A stretch of DNA of 64,000 nucleotides from Maylandia zebra (lineage: Eukaryota > Chordata > Actinopteri > Cichliformes > Cichlidae). The DNA is taken from contig NC_135185.1 in assembly GCF_041146795.1 (NCBI RefSeq), positions 27,711,529 through 27,775,528 of the forward strand. Direction: 5' to 3'. Positions within the stretch are counted from its first letter, which is position 1. Each line of letters begins with the position of its first letter. This document shows positions 22,910 through 34,567 of the stretch, piece after piece. The notes beneath the pieces are model-generated. The model saw only the letters and a program-made list of their open reading frames with translations, did not search any database and had not been told where the DNA came from. A program made the translations under genes and the position numbers.

Positions 22910-23467
22910 CTGCAGATTCAAGGAGACATACTTTTACAGGTGACAGTATGTACTAAAGTATATGTAATTTAAACTTTTTTCATAACATTATGAAGTTGTG
23001 TGATATGCGAGTGAGAGATTATGACAAACATCCAGAAAAGTCTTGTGATCATGCAGTCATGTCTGAAACTTCTCCCACACCGAGTGCAAGACAGGGTGGA
23101 AAAACCCTTTAATTCATAGTGTTCTTGTTGCAGTGAAACGCTAAAAGATTTAAAACAAAAAATAAGGGCACATAAAGTGACACTGCTTGCTTTTTGCAAC
23201 CTACTTTCACAAAAAGCCCATTATGGATTATGCTCAAGTACACTGTTGTGTAAAATTTACTTTAGTAAATTTACTTGTTTCATGCTTGGTCATGCAAGTT
23301 CTGTAAGTGAGTGAAAATAATTCCACAATTTTTTTTAGACATTTTTAGACACTCTAAGCTTTTTGAAAAAGAAAATGATCAAATTGTAACACAGAGTGTG
23401 GTCAGACTGCTTTTGTTACACACAAATACCTGTACACGTTTGTAAATCTTAGTTTACGCTAAGAGAT

Positions 23468-23952
23468 CAGAGGAGAAGGGTGGAGTGCCCACTCCAGGTC
23501 AGGGATGAGTTCCTCCTCCAAGTGGAAGAGTTTAAGTATCTCAGGGTCTTGTTCACGAGTGATGGGAGAAGGGAGCAGGAGATCGACAGACAGATTGGTG
23601 CTCTCAATTTACTGGTCAATCTACGTCCCTACCCTCACCTGTGGTCACGAGCTGTGGGTAGTGACTGAAAGAACAAGACTGCAGATACAAATGGCTAATA
23701 TGAGCTTCCTCAGACGCGTGGATGGCCTCTCCCTTAGAGGGGAGGCCAAGTGGCTTCTTTCCACATGGAAAGAAGCCACTTGAGGTGGTTCGGGCATCTG
23801 AGAAGAACACCTCCTGGGGTGAGGTGATCCGGGCATGTCCCACTGAGAGGAGGCCCCCGTGCCTTGGTGTTCCCCCAAACAAGCTGAAGGAGGTGGGTGG
23901 GGAGAGGGAGGTCTGGGCTTCTTTGCTTGGGCTGCTGCCCCCGTGATCCGCG
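23468..23952 (+). mobile_element. RTE-like LINE 3' fragment, unit 4
   Basis: Same relic, hairpin at 23748-23781, with the ACGCGTGG form. Confidence 0.75.
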
Positions 23953-25660
23953 ATCCAGTAGAGTTGAGTATGTGGGTTACGCCCATTAAAAACTTGCCAG
24001 ATTTTCTAATACAATACCAAACAGCACATTCTGCTATTCACTCTTGCTTTGAGCTTTGATACCCAGGTGCTCCAGTCATGTTCCTGATTGATACAAGTTT
24101 GATTTACTGAATACTAGCTAAGCAATCTAAGCAATCTACAGAATCTACAGAATCAACAAATTTCTTCCAGTCAGCGAATGCTGCATATAATTTTATTTTT
24201 TGCTTGTTGCAACGTGCATAAAATTAAAAGGTTAAAACTAATGAAACTAGTTTTGAAATTTTTTTTTTTATTTGATTCAATTTTATATCATGAAATATGC
24301 AGAAAAAATAGAATTGGGCTGAAAGGTCTAATGCTTCATAACGTATTCAGGTTGTGTATCATATTTTTTAAAAGTAACTAAGTAAGAAAGTAACAAATTA
24401 CTTACAAAAATAAGCAATCAGTAAAGTAATGGGATTAATTTCTTGGAGAAGTAATCAGTAATTAGTAAATAATTACTATTTTCAAGTAACTTGACCAACA
24501 CAGGGTATTACCGTATGAAGTGGCAGATGTTAAAGAAACTGTTCGGCTACATGTCCAGTAGGTGGTGCAGACGACTGTCAGGATCCACTAATTCACCACA
24601 GTCAGAGTCTTTTGGATTACCTCTGCATCAGCTGAAGGAGTTAGTTTATTTAGTTTTTTGGTTATGTCATAGAATAAAAAGGCCCACATTTTGGAAGGAT
24701 TTAAGCCCATAAATAAACAGCAGAAATATCCATGTATAGAAAACCTTTTTCTATTAGAAAAAATTCTAATAATGTATAGATACATATCAATACTCAATAA
24801 CTCATTGTTCCACTTACAATAGCTGTAAGTGCAGCTTACCATGACTTGAGTGTTATCTCACACATCAACCACGGTAAAGCGTGTTATAGACAAGCCAGCC
24901 CACTGTGACCATTTCATGCTTTGCCTCTTTCAAAGTGTGAAATATACATGCATGCAAAAATTGCAGTAAGCTGTGGTTACAGCAGAGGGAGACATTTTAT
25001 TTCAAGCCAAAGTGAAAAGAACCACAGGAAAGCATTTAAAAATGAAATTATTAACACATTTACAATTAAATATACATCAGCTGCCTAGCACTGCTCTGCT
25101 CACTACTGTGATATGGAGTTGCACACAAGTGTTTCTGTTTGCAACACTTTGCAAGATGTTGAAAGAGATGGAAGGAAAGATCTTACTGTGAACTAGCGCC
25201 GGCCTTGAGTTGAATTATTTCTTCAAGAAGTCACTTGGATGAGTGACGAAATGTTTCTCCCACACATAGGGTTTTAGATAGCACCTCCTCTCCTGACTTA
25301 GCTTGTTTTTGTTTGTTATTTTGGCCTGTGTTCACCAGGGAGTTAAGTTTTCAGTGGAGACAAATAAACCACCGTTCACTTAATAAATTGTTTTTTCTTC
25401 CCAAACCGTCACTTCCTTTTTAACCCTTATGCTACGTTCCTGTACCCCTAGACTGGGGCGTAACACATCTGAAATGAAAAGCCTGTAAACGTGTGTTCCA
25501 GCCTCCTGACTTTGCTGGCACTCGGTCTTCATACTCGACTCCAGATCTGGACTTGTGTTGAACTCGACTGAGGTGGTCTGATCAGACACAGCGCTGCTGT
25601 TTGCTGCAGCTGTCCAAAAATCACAGACAAAGTCAGGAATGTTTTTACCTCGTCTAGCTG

Positions 25661-25663
<3 letters not shown>

Positions 25664-25717
<54 letters not shown>
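25664..25717. repeat. (TG)n microsatellite, unit 4
   Basis: About 27 repeats. Confidence 0.95.
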
Positions 25718-25718
<1 letters not shown>

Positions 25719-26032
25719 AGGTCACATGACAGCACAGCATTTTCTACCCACAGTTTGAACTGAGCAAGAAATAACAAATGTATTTATTCAACTTACAGAC
25801 AATAAAAAAACAAACAGAAATCAGTGTAAAATTTAATAACTTTTATTGATGTTAACTTTTTTAAAAGTTATTAAAAAGAAAACCCCAACAGAAAAACCCC
25901 TCTGAGCAAGCACTTGGCGACAGTGGGGAAGAAAAACTCCCTTTTAAGAGGGAGAAACTTCCGGCAGAACCAGGCTCAGTGAGGGGACAGCCATCTGCCG
26001 CGACCGTTCCAAGGGGTTATCACAATTTTTTT

Positions 26033-27562
26033 CTACAATGCATCAACCTTGTTTTGTCTCCTGGTGAAACAAAACAGTCGGCCTATAGATGAGAAAAACC
26101 GACGTATGCAACTTGGCTTCTTCGAAAGTTTGGCTGCCTCTTCTATGAAAATTTTAACAATCGTATTGTCGACTGTTGGTTCATTTAATTCCATGTTTTG
26201 CAGAACTACTTCTGCCTCTTGCCACTGTTTACACAGGGCTTTGAAAATCACCTTCTCAAAGTTTTTGAACTTCCTTAAGGGGATTTGATCAATTTCATCC
26301 CTGATTTTAGCCCAGATTTTTTCGCTAAGCCTCTTGTAGATGGTTAAAACTCTTTCTGGACTTATGACTTTACCTGATTTTTTTATAACCCGCTTAACTA
26401 GTTCTTCCATACATGTTTCCACAAAAAATCTGTATTTTTCTTTGTTTTGAGACAATTCATCCTTTGCTACCAAAGGGTGTTTTTTGAATTGATTTTGCAT
26501 GCTGGCTTCATGTTGAGCCGAGGATTTCTTTGGGGTTACATCATTTTCCAAAGAGGTTCCTGCTTTATCTACAGCCTGCGTGGTGTCACGGTTTTTCTTG
26601 TCTATTGGAGTTCTGGGCTCGTCAGATGTATCAATGATATTTGTGGCAACATTTTCTGCTGTGTTGTTCACGTTGACTGTTGTTTTCTGTTGTTCAGGAG
26701 CTGTCTGTGTCTCCTTTGAGGCCACTGTTGTTGTGATGTTTTCTGTGATGTTGATCAAATCCCTTGTTTTCTGTAGAATCACAGCCTTAATGTGATCTGC
26801 CAGCGATGCATTATCCTCTGAGTTTTCAGGTGTTTCCATGGTATTTTGGATATTAGTGATAAGTGTGGCACCAGCGGAATTTTCTGCTGTGCTGTTCACG
26901 TTGACTGTTGCTTTCTGTAAAATAACAACTGGCACACAGATTAGATTTCCCATGATGCGGTCACCTGTGTTAGAGGTCTGTGCAAGTTCAGGAGCTGTTT
27001 CTGTCTCCTCTAAGGCCACTGTTGTTGTGCTATTTTCTGGGATGTTTAACAAATCCATTGCTTTCTGTAGAATCACAGCCTTAATTTGATCTGCCAGCGA
27101 TGCATAATCCTCTGAGTTTTCAGTTGTTTCCGTGGTATTTTGGATATTAGTGATAAATGTGACATCAGCGGAATTTTCTGCTGTGCTGTGCAAGTTGGCT
27201 GTTGTTTCCTGTGAAATATGAGCTGGCATTTCCGTGTTGCGGTCAACTGTGTTAGAGGTCTGTGCAAGTTCAGGAGCTGTCTGTGTCTGCTTTAAGGCCA
27301 CTGTTGTTGTGCTAGTGACAGCAGTGTCCTGGCAAAACCTCAGTTCTGCACCTGCTGACAGTGAGCATAGGGCAATGACATTATCTACAAAATTACATAG
27401 CCTTCCTATGGTGGCATTTTCGGCGTAATCAGACCGCAACTGTTGCCACTGCTCATGTGTAACATTATTTAGCAATTCCTCTAGCAGTGGCCTAACATCA
27501 TTTGCAGGAGTGGAATGACTCCTGACATTGTCTGGATTGCTCCTAGCTGTGTTGTTGTCCAT
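26033..27562 (-). CDS. Uncharacterised 509-aa array protein, copy in unit 4
   Basis: Intact 509-codon ORF, protein identical to the other copies. It shares the AGA arginine codon with unit 2 although it lies two units away, which suggests exchange or conversion between alternate units. Candidate poly(A) signal at 25842-25847 (minus). Confidence 0.8.
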   Translation of the reverse strand: MDNNTARSNPDNVRSHSTPANDVRPLLEELLNNVTHEQWQQLRSDYAENATIGRLCNFVDNVIALCSLSAGAELRFCQDTAVTSTTTVALKQTQTAPELAQTSNTVDRNTEMPAHISQETTANLHSTAENSADVTFITNIQNTTETTENSEDYASLADQIKAVILQKAMDLLNIPENSTTTVALEETETAPELAQTSNTGDRIMGNLICVPVVILQKATVNVNSTAENSAGATLITNIQNTMETPENSEDNASLADHIKAVILQKTRDLINITENITTTVASKETQTAPEQQKTTVNVNNTAENVATNIIDTSDEPRTPIDKKNRDTTQAVDKAGTSLENDVTPKKSSAQHEASMQNQFKKHPLVAKDELSQNKEKYRFFVETCMEELVKRVIKKSGKVISPERVLTIYKRLSEKIWAKIRDEIDQIPLRKFKNFEKVIFKALCKQWQEAEVVLQNMELNEPTVDNTIVKIFIEEAAKLSKKPSCIRRFFSSIGRLFCFTRRQNKVDAL

Positions 27563-27648
27563 TTTGCTTCAATATCTATTTGTTTGCTGTTAATGTCTTC
27601 TCTCTGTTTGTTAAAGCGAGCGTTAGAAAAAACAGAGTTGCAGAGGGC

Positions 27649-27738
27649 TATTTATAGGTTTTTGTCTGTATGACGTCTTTGAAGCCCCGCCCACTTCAAG
27701 TGTGACGTCTTTGAAGCCTTTGATCTAAGCCCCGCCCA
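27649..27738 (-). promoter_or_regulatory. Array ORF promoter, unit 4
   Basis: TATAAATA at 27649-27656 with the same upstream motif set, serving the ATG at 27562. Confidence 0.7.
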
Positions 27739-27780
27739 CTTCGAGCAAAAAAAGAATGCGCTCGGAGAGTGTGGTTTGTT

Positions 27781-27782
<2 letters not shown>

Positions 27783-27816
<34 letters not shown>

Positions 27817-27840
27817 CCCCCCCCCCCCCCCCCCCCCCCC
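27783..27840. repeat. (TC)n(C)n tract, unit 4
   Basis: Longest copy, 58 bp. Confidence 0.95.
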
Positions 27841-29054
27841 AAGCTTCATCACAGCCTCCCATAATAATAACTTTAGTAATGGTAGCAGTTAAAATATTGT
27901 CTGGTTTCATTTGGAACAACGATAGTTGTTTCGTTTATCGTTGATTGTTGATCTATTACAGTCGACCAGGTGACAACAATCACGTTGAAAAATCATTTAT
28001 TTATAGTTGGCCGGAAACTAAAGCTGCTGTCACTTGGACTATTCCGTAGCACCCACCCGAGTAGTCGTCCTCGTCCCTGCACTGCACGTCGATCTCAGGT
28101 AAGAATGTATTTATTTAGTCATTGTTTGAATGCTGAATTTGGAAAAACAGTCAAGATTGCTTGATATTTATAGTCTATTAAAATGTATATTATAGTATAT
28201 TTAAAATGTGGGGAAAATTTCTCAATAGAAATGTCTAAAATATCATAATTTGGTTCCCAAGTATAAATAACATTTAAAGCTATCTTGGACAGAAGGAAAA
28301 GAGTATGTATTTCTTAGAAAACGCGAAATCTGCACAAACATACCATTTTCATGTCATAATGTTCTTTCTGTTATAAAGCTATATTAGCAAAGGTGCTGTA
28401 AAGTTGTTAGCAGTGTGTCAGCTTGGTGACCTGCCACAGAGTACCTTTGTGACGTCATTCGCTATGCTCCAGATCGGATGGGTGGTGCAGGACGCCCGAC
28501 GACTCTCATCTATATACAATTCCCAGCAGCAGACAACTCCAACATTCTGTATTTAATATTTGAATATATATTTTTTAATTTTCTGTCTGTGTGCCAAGGT
28601 GAGCTATGCACCTGTTTATTGTTACCTGCTGTGTCTCATGTTAAGAAAACATGTATGGTCAAAATAAAAACACTAGCTTTTAGTGTACAGGATGGATGTG
28701 AATGTTAGTGAACAAAACAGGCCTGCTGTATATCAGATGATGTGTATATTCTTAATGTTTTTATGCTTACAAAGCTCTACTCAAGTTTCTTTTAAAGTTT
28801 TTGCTTGCATTTCCTACACAAATGTCAAAATAATAAAAAATCTTTGTGCACTGATACATGGTCTCACATTTTTATCTATTCAGCTGCTGTGTGATGCACA
28901 CCAGTGGTCCTCACTGCGCAATGTTAAAAGAAAGGCTTCATTTTTATCAGCTGGTTTTCACATAGGCCAAACATCTCTAAGGATATTTCTCCATTGTCTA
29001 TAAATACATGTCAACAACATGTAGCAACAACTACTACTGATTCATACATGTCCA

Positions 29055-29452
29055 TCACTTTGGATGAGTGCATGTTTTTTTGCACACTGTCATCCTGTGC
29101 ACTGTTCCAGCATGATTAGACCTTAGCGATGAACCTTGTTGCCAAAAAGCAAAGCCAGTGGGAGCAACATCTTCCAGAGCTAAAGCTCCGTTCACCAGCA
29201 CTACTGGTGAGCCTTGTCTATAACAATGCCATGTTTACATCACATACCAAATGTAGTCATTTTTTTTAAATTAACAGAATGATATATAGGATGTGATACT
29301 GATTACATAGTACTGATCCTCACCTGAGTACATTTTGTTTTATAATTTCCCTGAGGTCCAGAACATCTCCATCATAATGATCATATCTTGTTTGGGGATG
29401 CTGCCCTGCCACACAGTTTGTAGGCCTCAAAAACCTGTTGATCTCAGTACAC
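29055..29452 (-). CDS. Candidate pair of coding exons, unit 5
   Basis: Exon A 29324-29452 and exon B 29055-29217. It shares the synonymous Gly codon change with unit 4. Splice signals are retained. Confidence 0.35.
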
Positions 29453-30010
29453 CTGCAGATTCAAGGAGACATACTTTTACAGGTGACAGTATGTACTAAA
29501 GTATATGTAATTTAAACTTTTTTCATAACATTATGAAGTTGTGTGATATGCGAGTGAGAGATTATGACAAACATCCAGAAAAGTCTTGTGATCATGCAGT
29601 CATGTCTGAAACTTCTCCCACACCGAGTGCAAGACAGGGTGGAAAAACCCTTTAATTCATAGTGTTCTTGTTGCAGTGAAACGCTAAAAGATTTAAAACA
29701 AAAAATAAGGGCACATAAAGTGACACTGCTTGCTTTTTGCAAACTACTTTCACAAAAAGCCCATTATGGATTATGCTCAAGTACACTGTTGTGTAAAATT
29801 TACTTTAGTAAATTTACTTGTTTCATGCTTGGTCATGCAAGTTCTGTAAGTGAGTGAAAATAATTCCACAATTTTTTTTAGACATTTTTAGACACTCTAA
29901 GCTTTTTGAAAAAGAAAATGATCAAATTGTAACACAGAGTGTGGTCAGACTGCTTTTGTTACACACAAATACCTGTACACGTTTGTAAATCTTAGTTTAC
30001 GCTAAGAGAT

Positions 30011-30495
30011 CAGAGGAGAAGGGTGGAGTGCCCACTCCAGGTCAGGGATGAGTTCCTCCTCCAAGTGGAAGAGTTTAAGTATCTCAGGGTCTTGTTCACG
30101 AGTGATGGGAGAAGGGAGCAGGAGATCGACAGACAGATTGGTGCTCTCAATTTACTGGTCAATCTACGTCCCTACCCTCACCTGTGGTCACGAGCTGTGG
30201 GTAGTGACTGAAAGAACAAGACTGCAGATACAAATGGCTAATATGAGCTTCCTCAGAAGCGTGGATGGCCTCTCCCTTAGAGGGGAGGCCAAGTGGCTTC
30301 TTTCCACATGGAAAGAAGCCACTTGAGGTGGTTCGGGCATCTGAGAAGAACACCTCCTGGGGTGAGGTGATCCGGGCATGTCCCACTGAGAGGAGGCCCC
30401 CGTGCCTTGGTGTTCCCCCAAACAAGCTGAAGGAGGTGGGTGGGGAGAGGGAGGTCTGGGCTTCTTTGCTTGGGCTGCTGCCCCCGTGATCCGCG
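30011..30495 (+). mobile_element. RTE-like LINE 3' fragment, unit 5
   Basis: Same relic, hairpin at 30291-30324, with the AAGCGTGG form shared with unit 2. Confidence 0.75.
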
Positions 30496-32202
30496 ATCCA
30501 GTAGAGTTGAGTATGTGGGTTACGCCCATTAAAAACTTGCCAGATTTTCTAATACAATACCAAACAGCACATTCTGCTATTCACTCTTGCTTTGAGCTTT
30601 GATACCCAGGTGCTCCAGTCATGTTCCTGATTGATACAAGTTTGATTTACTGAATACTAGCTAAGCAATCTAAGCAATCTACAGAATCTACAGAATCAAC
30701 AAATTTCTTCCAGTCAGCGAATGCTGCATATAATTTTATTTTTTGCTTGTTGCAACGTGCATAAAATTAAAAGGTTAAAACTAATGAAACTAGTTTTGAA
30801 TTTTTTTTTTCAGTTGATTCAATTTTATATCATGAAATATGCAGAAAAAATAGAATTGGGCTGAAAGGTCTAATGCTTCATAACGTATTCAGGTTGTGTA
30901 TCATATTTTTTAAAAGTAACTAAGTAAGAAAGTAACAAATTACTTACAAAAATAAGCAATCAGTAAAGTAATGGGATTAATTTCTTGGAGAAGTAATCAG
31001 TAATTAGTAAATAATTACTATTTTCAAGTAACTTGACCAACACAGGGTATTACCGTATGAAGTGGCAGATGTTAAAGAAACTGTTCGGCTACATGTCCAG
31101 TAGGTGGTGCAGACGACTGTCAGGATCCACTAATTCACCACAGTCAGAGTCTTTTGGATTACCTCTGCATCAGCTGAAGGAGTTAGTTTATTTAGTTTTT
31201 TGGTTATGTCATAGAATAAAAAGGCGCACATTTTGGAAGGATTTAAGCCCATAAATAAACAGCAGAAATATCCATGTATAGAAAACCTTTTTCTATTAGA
31301 AAAAATTCTAATAATGTATAGATACATATCAATACTCAATAACTCATTGTTCCACTTACAATAGCTGTAAGTGCAGCTTACCATGACTTGAGTGTTATCT
31401 CACACATCAACCACGGTAAAGCGTGTTATAGACAAGCCAGCCCACTGTGACCATTTCATGCTTTGCCTCTTTCAAAGTGTGAAATATACATGCATGCAAA
31501 AATTGCAGTAAGCTGTGGTTACAGCAGAGGGAGACATTTTATTTCAAGCCAAAGTGAAAAGAACCACAGGAAAGCATTTAAAAATGAAATTATTAACACA
31601 TTTACAATTAAATATACATCAGCTGCCTAGCACTGCTCTGCTCACTACTGTGATATGGAGTTGCACACAAGTGTTTCTGTTTGCAACACTTTGCAAGATG
31701 TTGAAAGAGATGGAAGGAAAGATCTTACTGTGAACTAGCTCCGGCCTTGAGTTGAATTATTTCTTCAAGAAGTCACTTGGATGAGTGACGAAATGTTTCT
31801 CCCACACATAGGGTTTTAGATAGCACCTCCTCTCCTGACTTAGCTTGTTTTTGTTTGTTATTTTGGCCTGTGTTCACCAGGGAGTTAAGTTTTCAGTGGA
31901 GACAAATAAACCACCGTTCACTTAATAAATTGTTTTTTCTTCCCAAACCGTCACTTCCTTTTTAACCCTTATGCTACGTTCCTGTACCCCTAGACTGGGG
32001 CGTAACACATCTGAAATGAAAAGCCTGTAAACGTGTGTTCCAGCCTCCTGACTTTGCTGGCACTCGGTCTTCATACTCGACTCCAGATCTGGACTTGTGT
32101 TGAACTCGACTGAGGTGGTCTGATCAGACACAGCGCTGCTGTTTGCTGCAGCTGTCCAAAAATCACAGACAAAGTCAGGAATGTTTTTACCTCATCTAGC
32201 TG

Positions 32203-32205
<3 letters not shown>

Positions 32206-32269
<64 letters not shown>
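32206..32269. repeat. (TG)n microsatellite, unit 5
   Basis: About 32 repeats, the longest copy. Confidence 0.95.
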
Positions 32270-32270
<1 letters not shown>

Positions 32271-32584
32271 AGGTCACATGACAGCACAGCATTTTCTACC
32301 CACAGTTTGAACTGAGCAAGAAATAACAAATGTATTTATTCAACTTACAGACAATAAAAAAACAAACAGAAATCAGTGTAAAATTTAATAACTTTTATTG
32401 ATGTTAACTTTTTAAAAAGTTATTAAAAAGAAAACCCCAACAGAAAAACCCCTCTGAGCAAGCACTTGGCGACAGTGGGGAAGAAAAACTCCCTTTTAAG
32501 AGGGAGAAACTTCCGGCAGAACCAGGCTCAGTGAGGGGACAGCCATCTGCCGCGACCGTTCCAAGGGGTTATCACAATTTTTTT

Positions 32585-34114
32585 CTACAATGCATCAACC
32601 TTGTTTTGTCTCCTGGTGAAACAAAACAGTCGGCCTATAGATGAGAAAAACCGACGTATGCAACTTGGCTTCTTCGAAAGTTTGGCTGCCTCTTCTATGA
32701 AAATTTTAACAATCGTATTGTCGACTGTTGGTTCATTTAATTCCATGTTTTGCAGAACTACTTCTGCCTCTTGCCACTGTTTACACAGGGCTTTGAAAAT
32801 CACCTTCTCAAAGTTTTTGAACTTCCTTAAGGGGATTTGATCAATTTCATCCCTGATTTTAGCCCAGATTTTTTCGCTAAGCCTCTTGTAGATGGTTAAA
32901 ACTCTTTCTGGACTTATGACTTTACCTGATTTTTTTATAACCCGCTTAACTAGTTCTTCCATACATGTTTCCACAAAAAATCGGTATTTTTCTTTGTTTT
33001 GAGACAATTCATCCTTTGCTACCAAAGGGTGTTTTTTGAATTGATTTTGCATGCTGGCTTCATGTTGAGCCGAGGATTTCTTTGGGGTTACATCATTTTC
33101 CAAAGAGGTTCCTGCTTTATCTACAGCCTGCGTGGTGTCACGGTTTTTCTTGTCTATTGGAGTTCTGGGCTCGTCAGATGTATCAATGATATTTGTGGCA
33201 ACATTTTCTGCTGTGTTGTTGACGTTGACTGTTGTTTTCTGTTGTTCAGGAGCTGTCTGTGTCTCCTTTGAGGCCACTGTTGTTGTGATGTTTTCTGTGA
33301 TGTTGATCAAATCCCTTGTTTTCTGTAGAATCACAGCCTTAATGTGATCTGCCAGCGATGCATTATCCTCTGAGTTTTCAGGTGTTTCCATGGTATTTTG
33401 GATATTAGTGATAAGTGTGGCACCAGCGGAATTTTCTGCTGTGCTGTTCACGTTGACTGTTGCTTTCTGTAAAATAACAACTGGCACACAGATTAGATTT
33501 CCCATGATGCGGTCACCTGTGTTAGAGGTCTGTGCAAGTTCAGGAGCTGTTTCTGTCTCCTCTAAGGCCACTGTTGTTGTGCTATTTTCTGGGATGTTTA
33601 ACAAATCCATTGCTTTCTGTAGAATCACAGCCTTAATTTGATCTGCCAGCGATGCATAATCCTCTGAGTTTTCAGTTGTTTCCGTGGTATTTTGGATATT
33701 AGTGATAAATGTGACATCAGCGGAATTTTCTGCTGTGCTGTGCAAGTTGGCTGTTGTTTCCTGTGAAATATGAGCTGGCATTTCCGTGTTGCGGTCAACT
33801 GTGTTAGAGGTCTGTGCAAGTTCAGGAGCTGTCTGTGTCTGCTTTAAGGCCACTGTTGTTGTGCTAGTGACAGCAGTGTCCTGGCAAAACCTCAGTTCTG
33901 CACCTGCTGACAGTGAGCATAGGGCAATGACATTATCTACAAAATTACATAGCCTTCCTATGGTGGCATTTTCGGCGTAATCAGACCGCAACTGTTGCCA
34001 CTGCTCATGTGTAACATTATTTAGCAATTCCTCTAGCAGTGGCCTAACATCATTTGCAGGAGTGGAATGACTCCTGACATTGTCTGGATTGCTCCTAGCT
34101 GTGTTGTTGTCCAT
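32585..34114 (-). CDS. Uncharacterised 509-aa array protein, copy in unit 5
   Basis: Intact 509-codon ORF, protein identical to the other copies. It has a synonymous Val codon change (GTG to GTC) at 33222. It is the last gene of the array; its promoter (34201-34290) is complete, and the array stops 277 bp beyond the promoter. Candidate poly(A) signal at 32394-32399 (minus). Confidence 0.8.
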   Translation of the reverse strand: MDNNTARSNPDNVRSHSTPANDVRPLLEELLNNVTHEQWQQLRSDYAENATIGRLCNFVDNVIALCSLSAGAELRFCQDTAVTSTTTVALKQTQTAPELAQTSNTVDRNTEMPAHISQETTANLHSTAENSADVTFITNIQNTTETTENSEDYASLADQIKAVILQKAMDLLNIPENSTTTVALEETETAPELAQTSNTGDRIMGNLICVPVVILQKATVNVNSTAENSAGATLITNIQNTMETPENSEDNASLADHIKAVILQKTRDLINITENITTTVASKETQTAPEQQKTTVNVNNTAENVATNIIDTSDEPRTPIDKKNRDTTQAVDKAGTSLENDVTPKKSSAQHEASMQNQFKKHPLVAKDELSQNKEKYRFFVETCMEELVKRVIKKSGKVISPERVLTIYKRLSEKIWAKIRDEIDQIPLRKFKNFEKVIFKALCKQWQEAEVVLQNMELNEPTVDNTIVKIFIEEAAKLSKKPSCIRRFFSSIGRLFCFTRRQNKVDAL

Positions 34115-34200
34115 TTTGCTTCAATATCTATTTGTTTGCTGTTAATGTCTTCTCTCTGTTTGTTAAAGCGAGCGTTAGAAAAAACAGAGTTGCAGAGGGC

Positions 34201-34290
34201 TATTTATAGGTTTTTGTCTGTATGACGTCTTTGAAGCCCCGCCCACTTCAAGTGTGACGTCTTTGAAGCCTTTGATCTAAGCCCCGCCCA
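34201..34290 (-). promoter_or_regulatory. Array ORF promoter, unit 5
   Basis: TATAAATA at 34201-34208 with the same upstream motif set, serving the ATG at 34114. It is complete although the array ends 277 bp further on. Confidence 0.7.
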
Positions 34291-34334
34291 CTTCGAGCAA
34301 AAAAAGAATGCGCTCGGAGAGTGTGGTTTGTTTG

Positions 34335-34352
34335 TCTCTCTCTCTCTCTCTC

Positions 34353-34381
<29 letters not shown>
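34335..34381. repeat. (TC)n(C)n tract, unit 5
   Basis: 47-bp copy in the last unit. Confidence 0.95.
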
Positions 34382-34383
<2 letters not shown>

Positions 34384-34567
34384 GCTTCATCACAGCCTCC
34401 CATAATAATAACTTTAGTAATGGTAGCAGTTAAAATATTGTCTGGTTTCATTTGGAACAACGATAGTTGTCTCGTTTATCGTTGATTGTTGATCTATTAC
34501 AGTCGACCAGGTGACAACAATCACGTTGAAAAATCATTTATTTATAGTTGGCTGGAAACTAAAGCTG

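Larger units (their letters stand above)
21484..28026. repeat. Array unit 4 (6543 bp)
   Basis: Complete unit. It shares AAAGCTC (22230) and GTTCC (22561) with unit 5, and the ORF AGA codon with unit 2. AGCGCCGG near 25196 is private. The TC/C tract is the longest in the array (58 bp). Confidence 0.95.
1..34567. repeat. Tandem array of ~6.53 kb units (macrosatellite-like)
   Basis: One partial unit and five complete head-to-tail units of 6526, 6533, 6543, 6543 and 6541 bp are visible. All carry the same order: plus-strand TATA and splice-donor segment, candidate minus exons, RTE fragment, CA microsatellite, dispersed repeat, 509-codon minus ORF, minus promoter, TC/C microsatellite. Units differ by scattered single-base changes, homopolymer lengths and microsatellite lengths, so they are near-identical but not literal copies. 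No reverse transcriptase gene, LTR pair or rRNA gene lies inside a unit, so amplification by unequal exchange or rolling-circle events is more likely than transposition (inference). The array begins outside the window and ends sharply at 34567. Confidence 0.97.
28027..34567. repeat. Array unit 5 (6541 bp, last unit)
   Basis: Complete unit and the right-hand end of the array. It has the longest CA tract (about 64 bp), a private GCGCACA near 31224, a synonymous GTG-to-GTC change in the ORF at 33222, and GGCTGG for GGCCGG at 34553, just before the array breaks off after AAAGCTG. Confidence 0.95.

Noticed and set aside
1-34567. The array as an LTR retrotransposon or rDNA cluster
   Set aside because: No gag, RT, integrase, primer-binding site or LTR pair in a unit, and no rRNA-like sequence.
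1-34567. The regular repeats as a CRISPR-like array
   Set aside because: Units are 6.5 kb, eukaryotic and gene-bearing, with no short repeat/spacer pattern.
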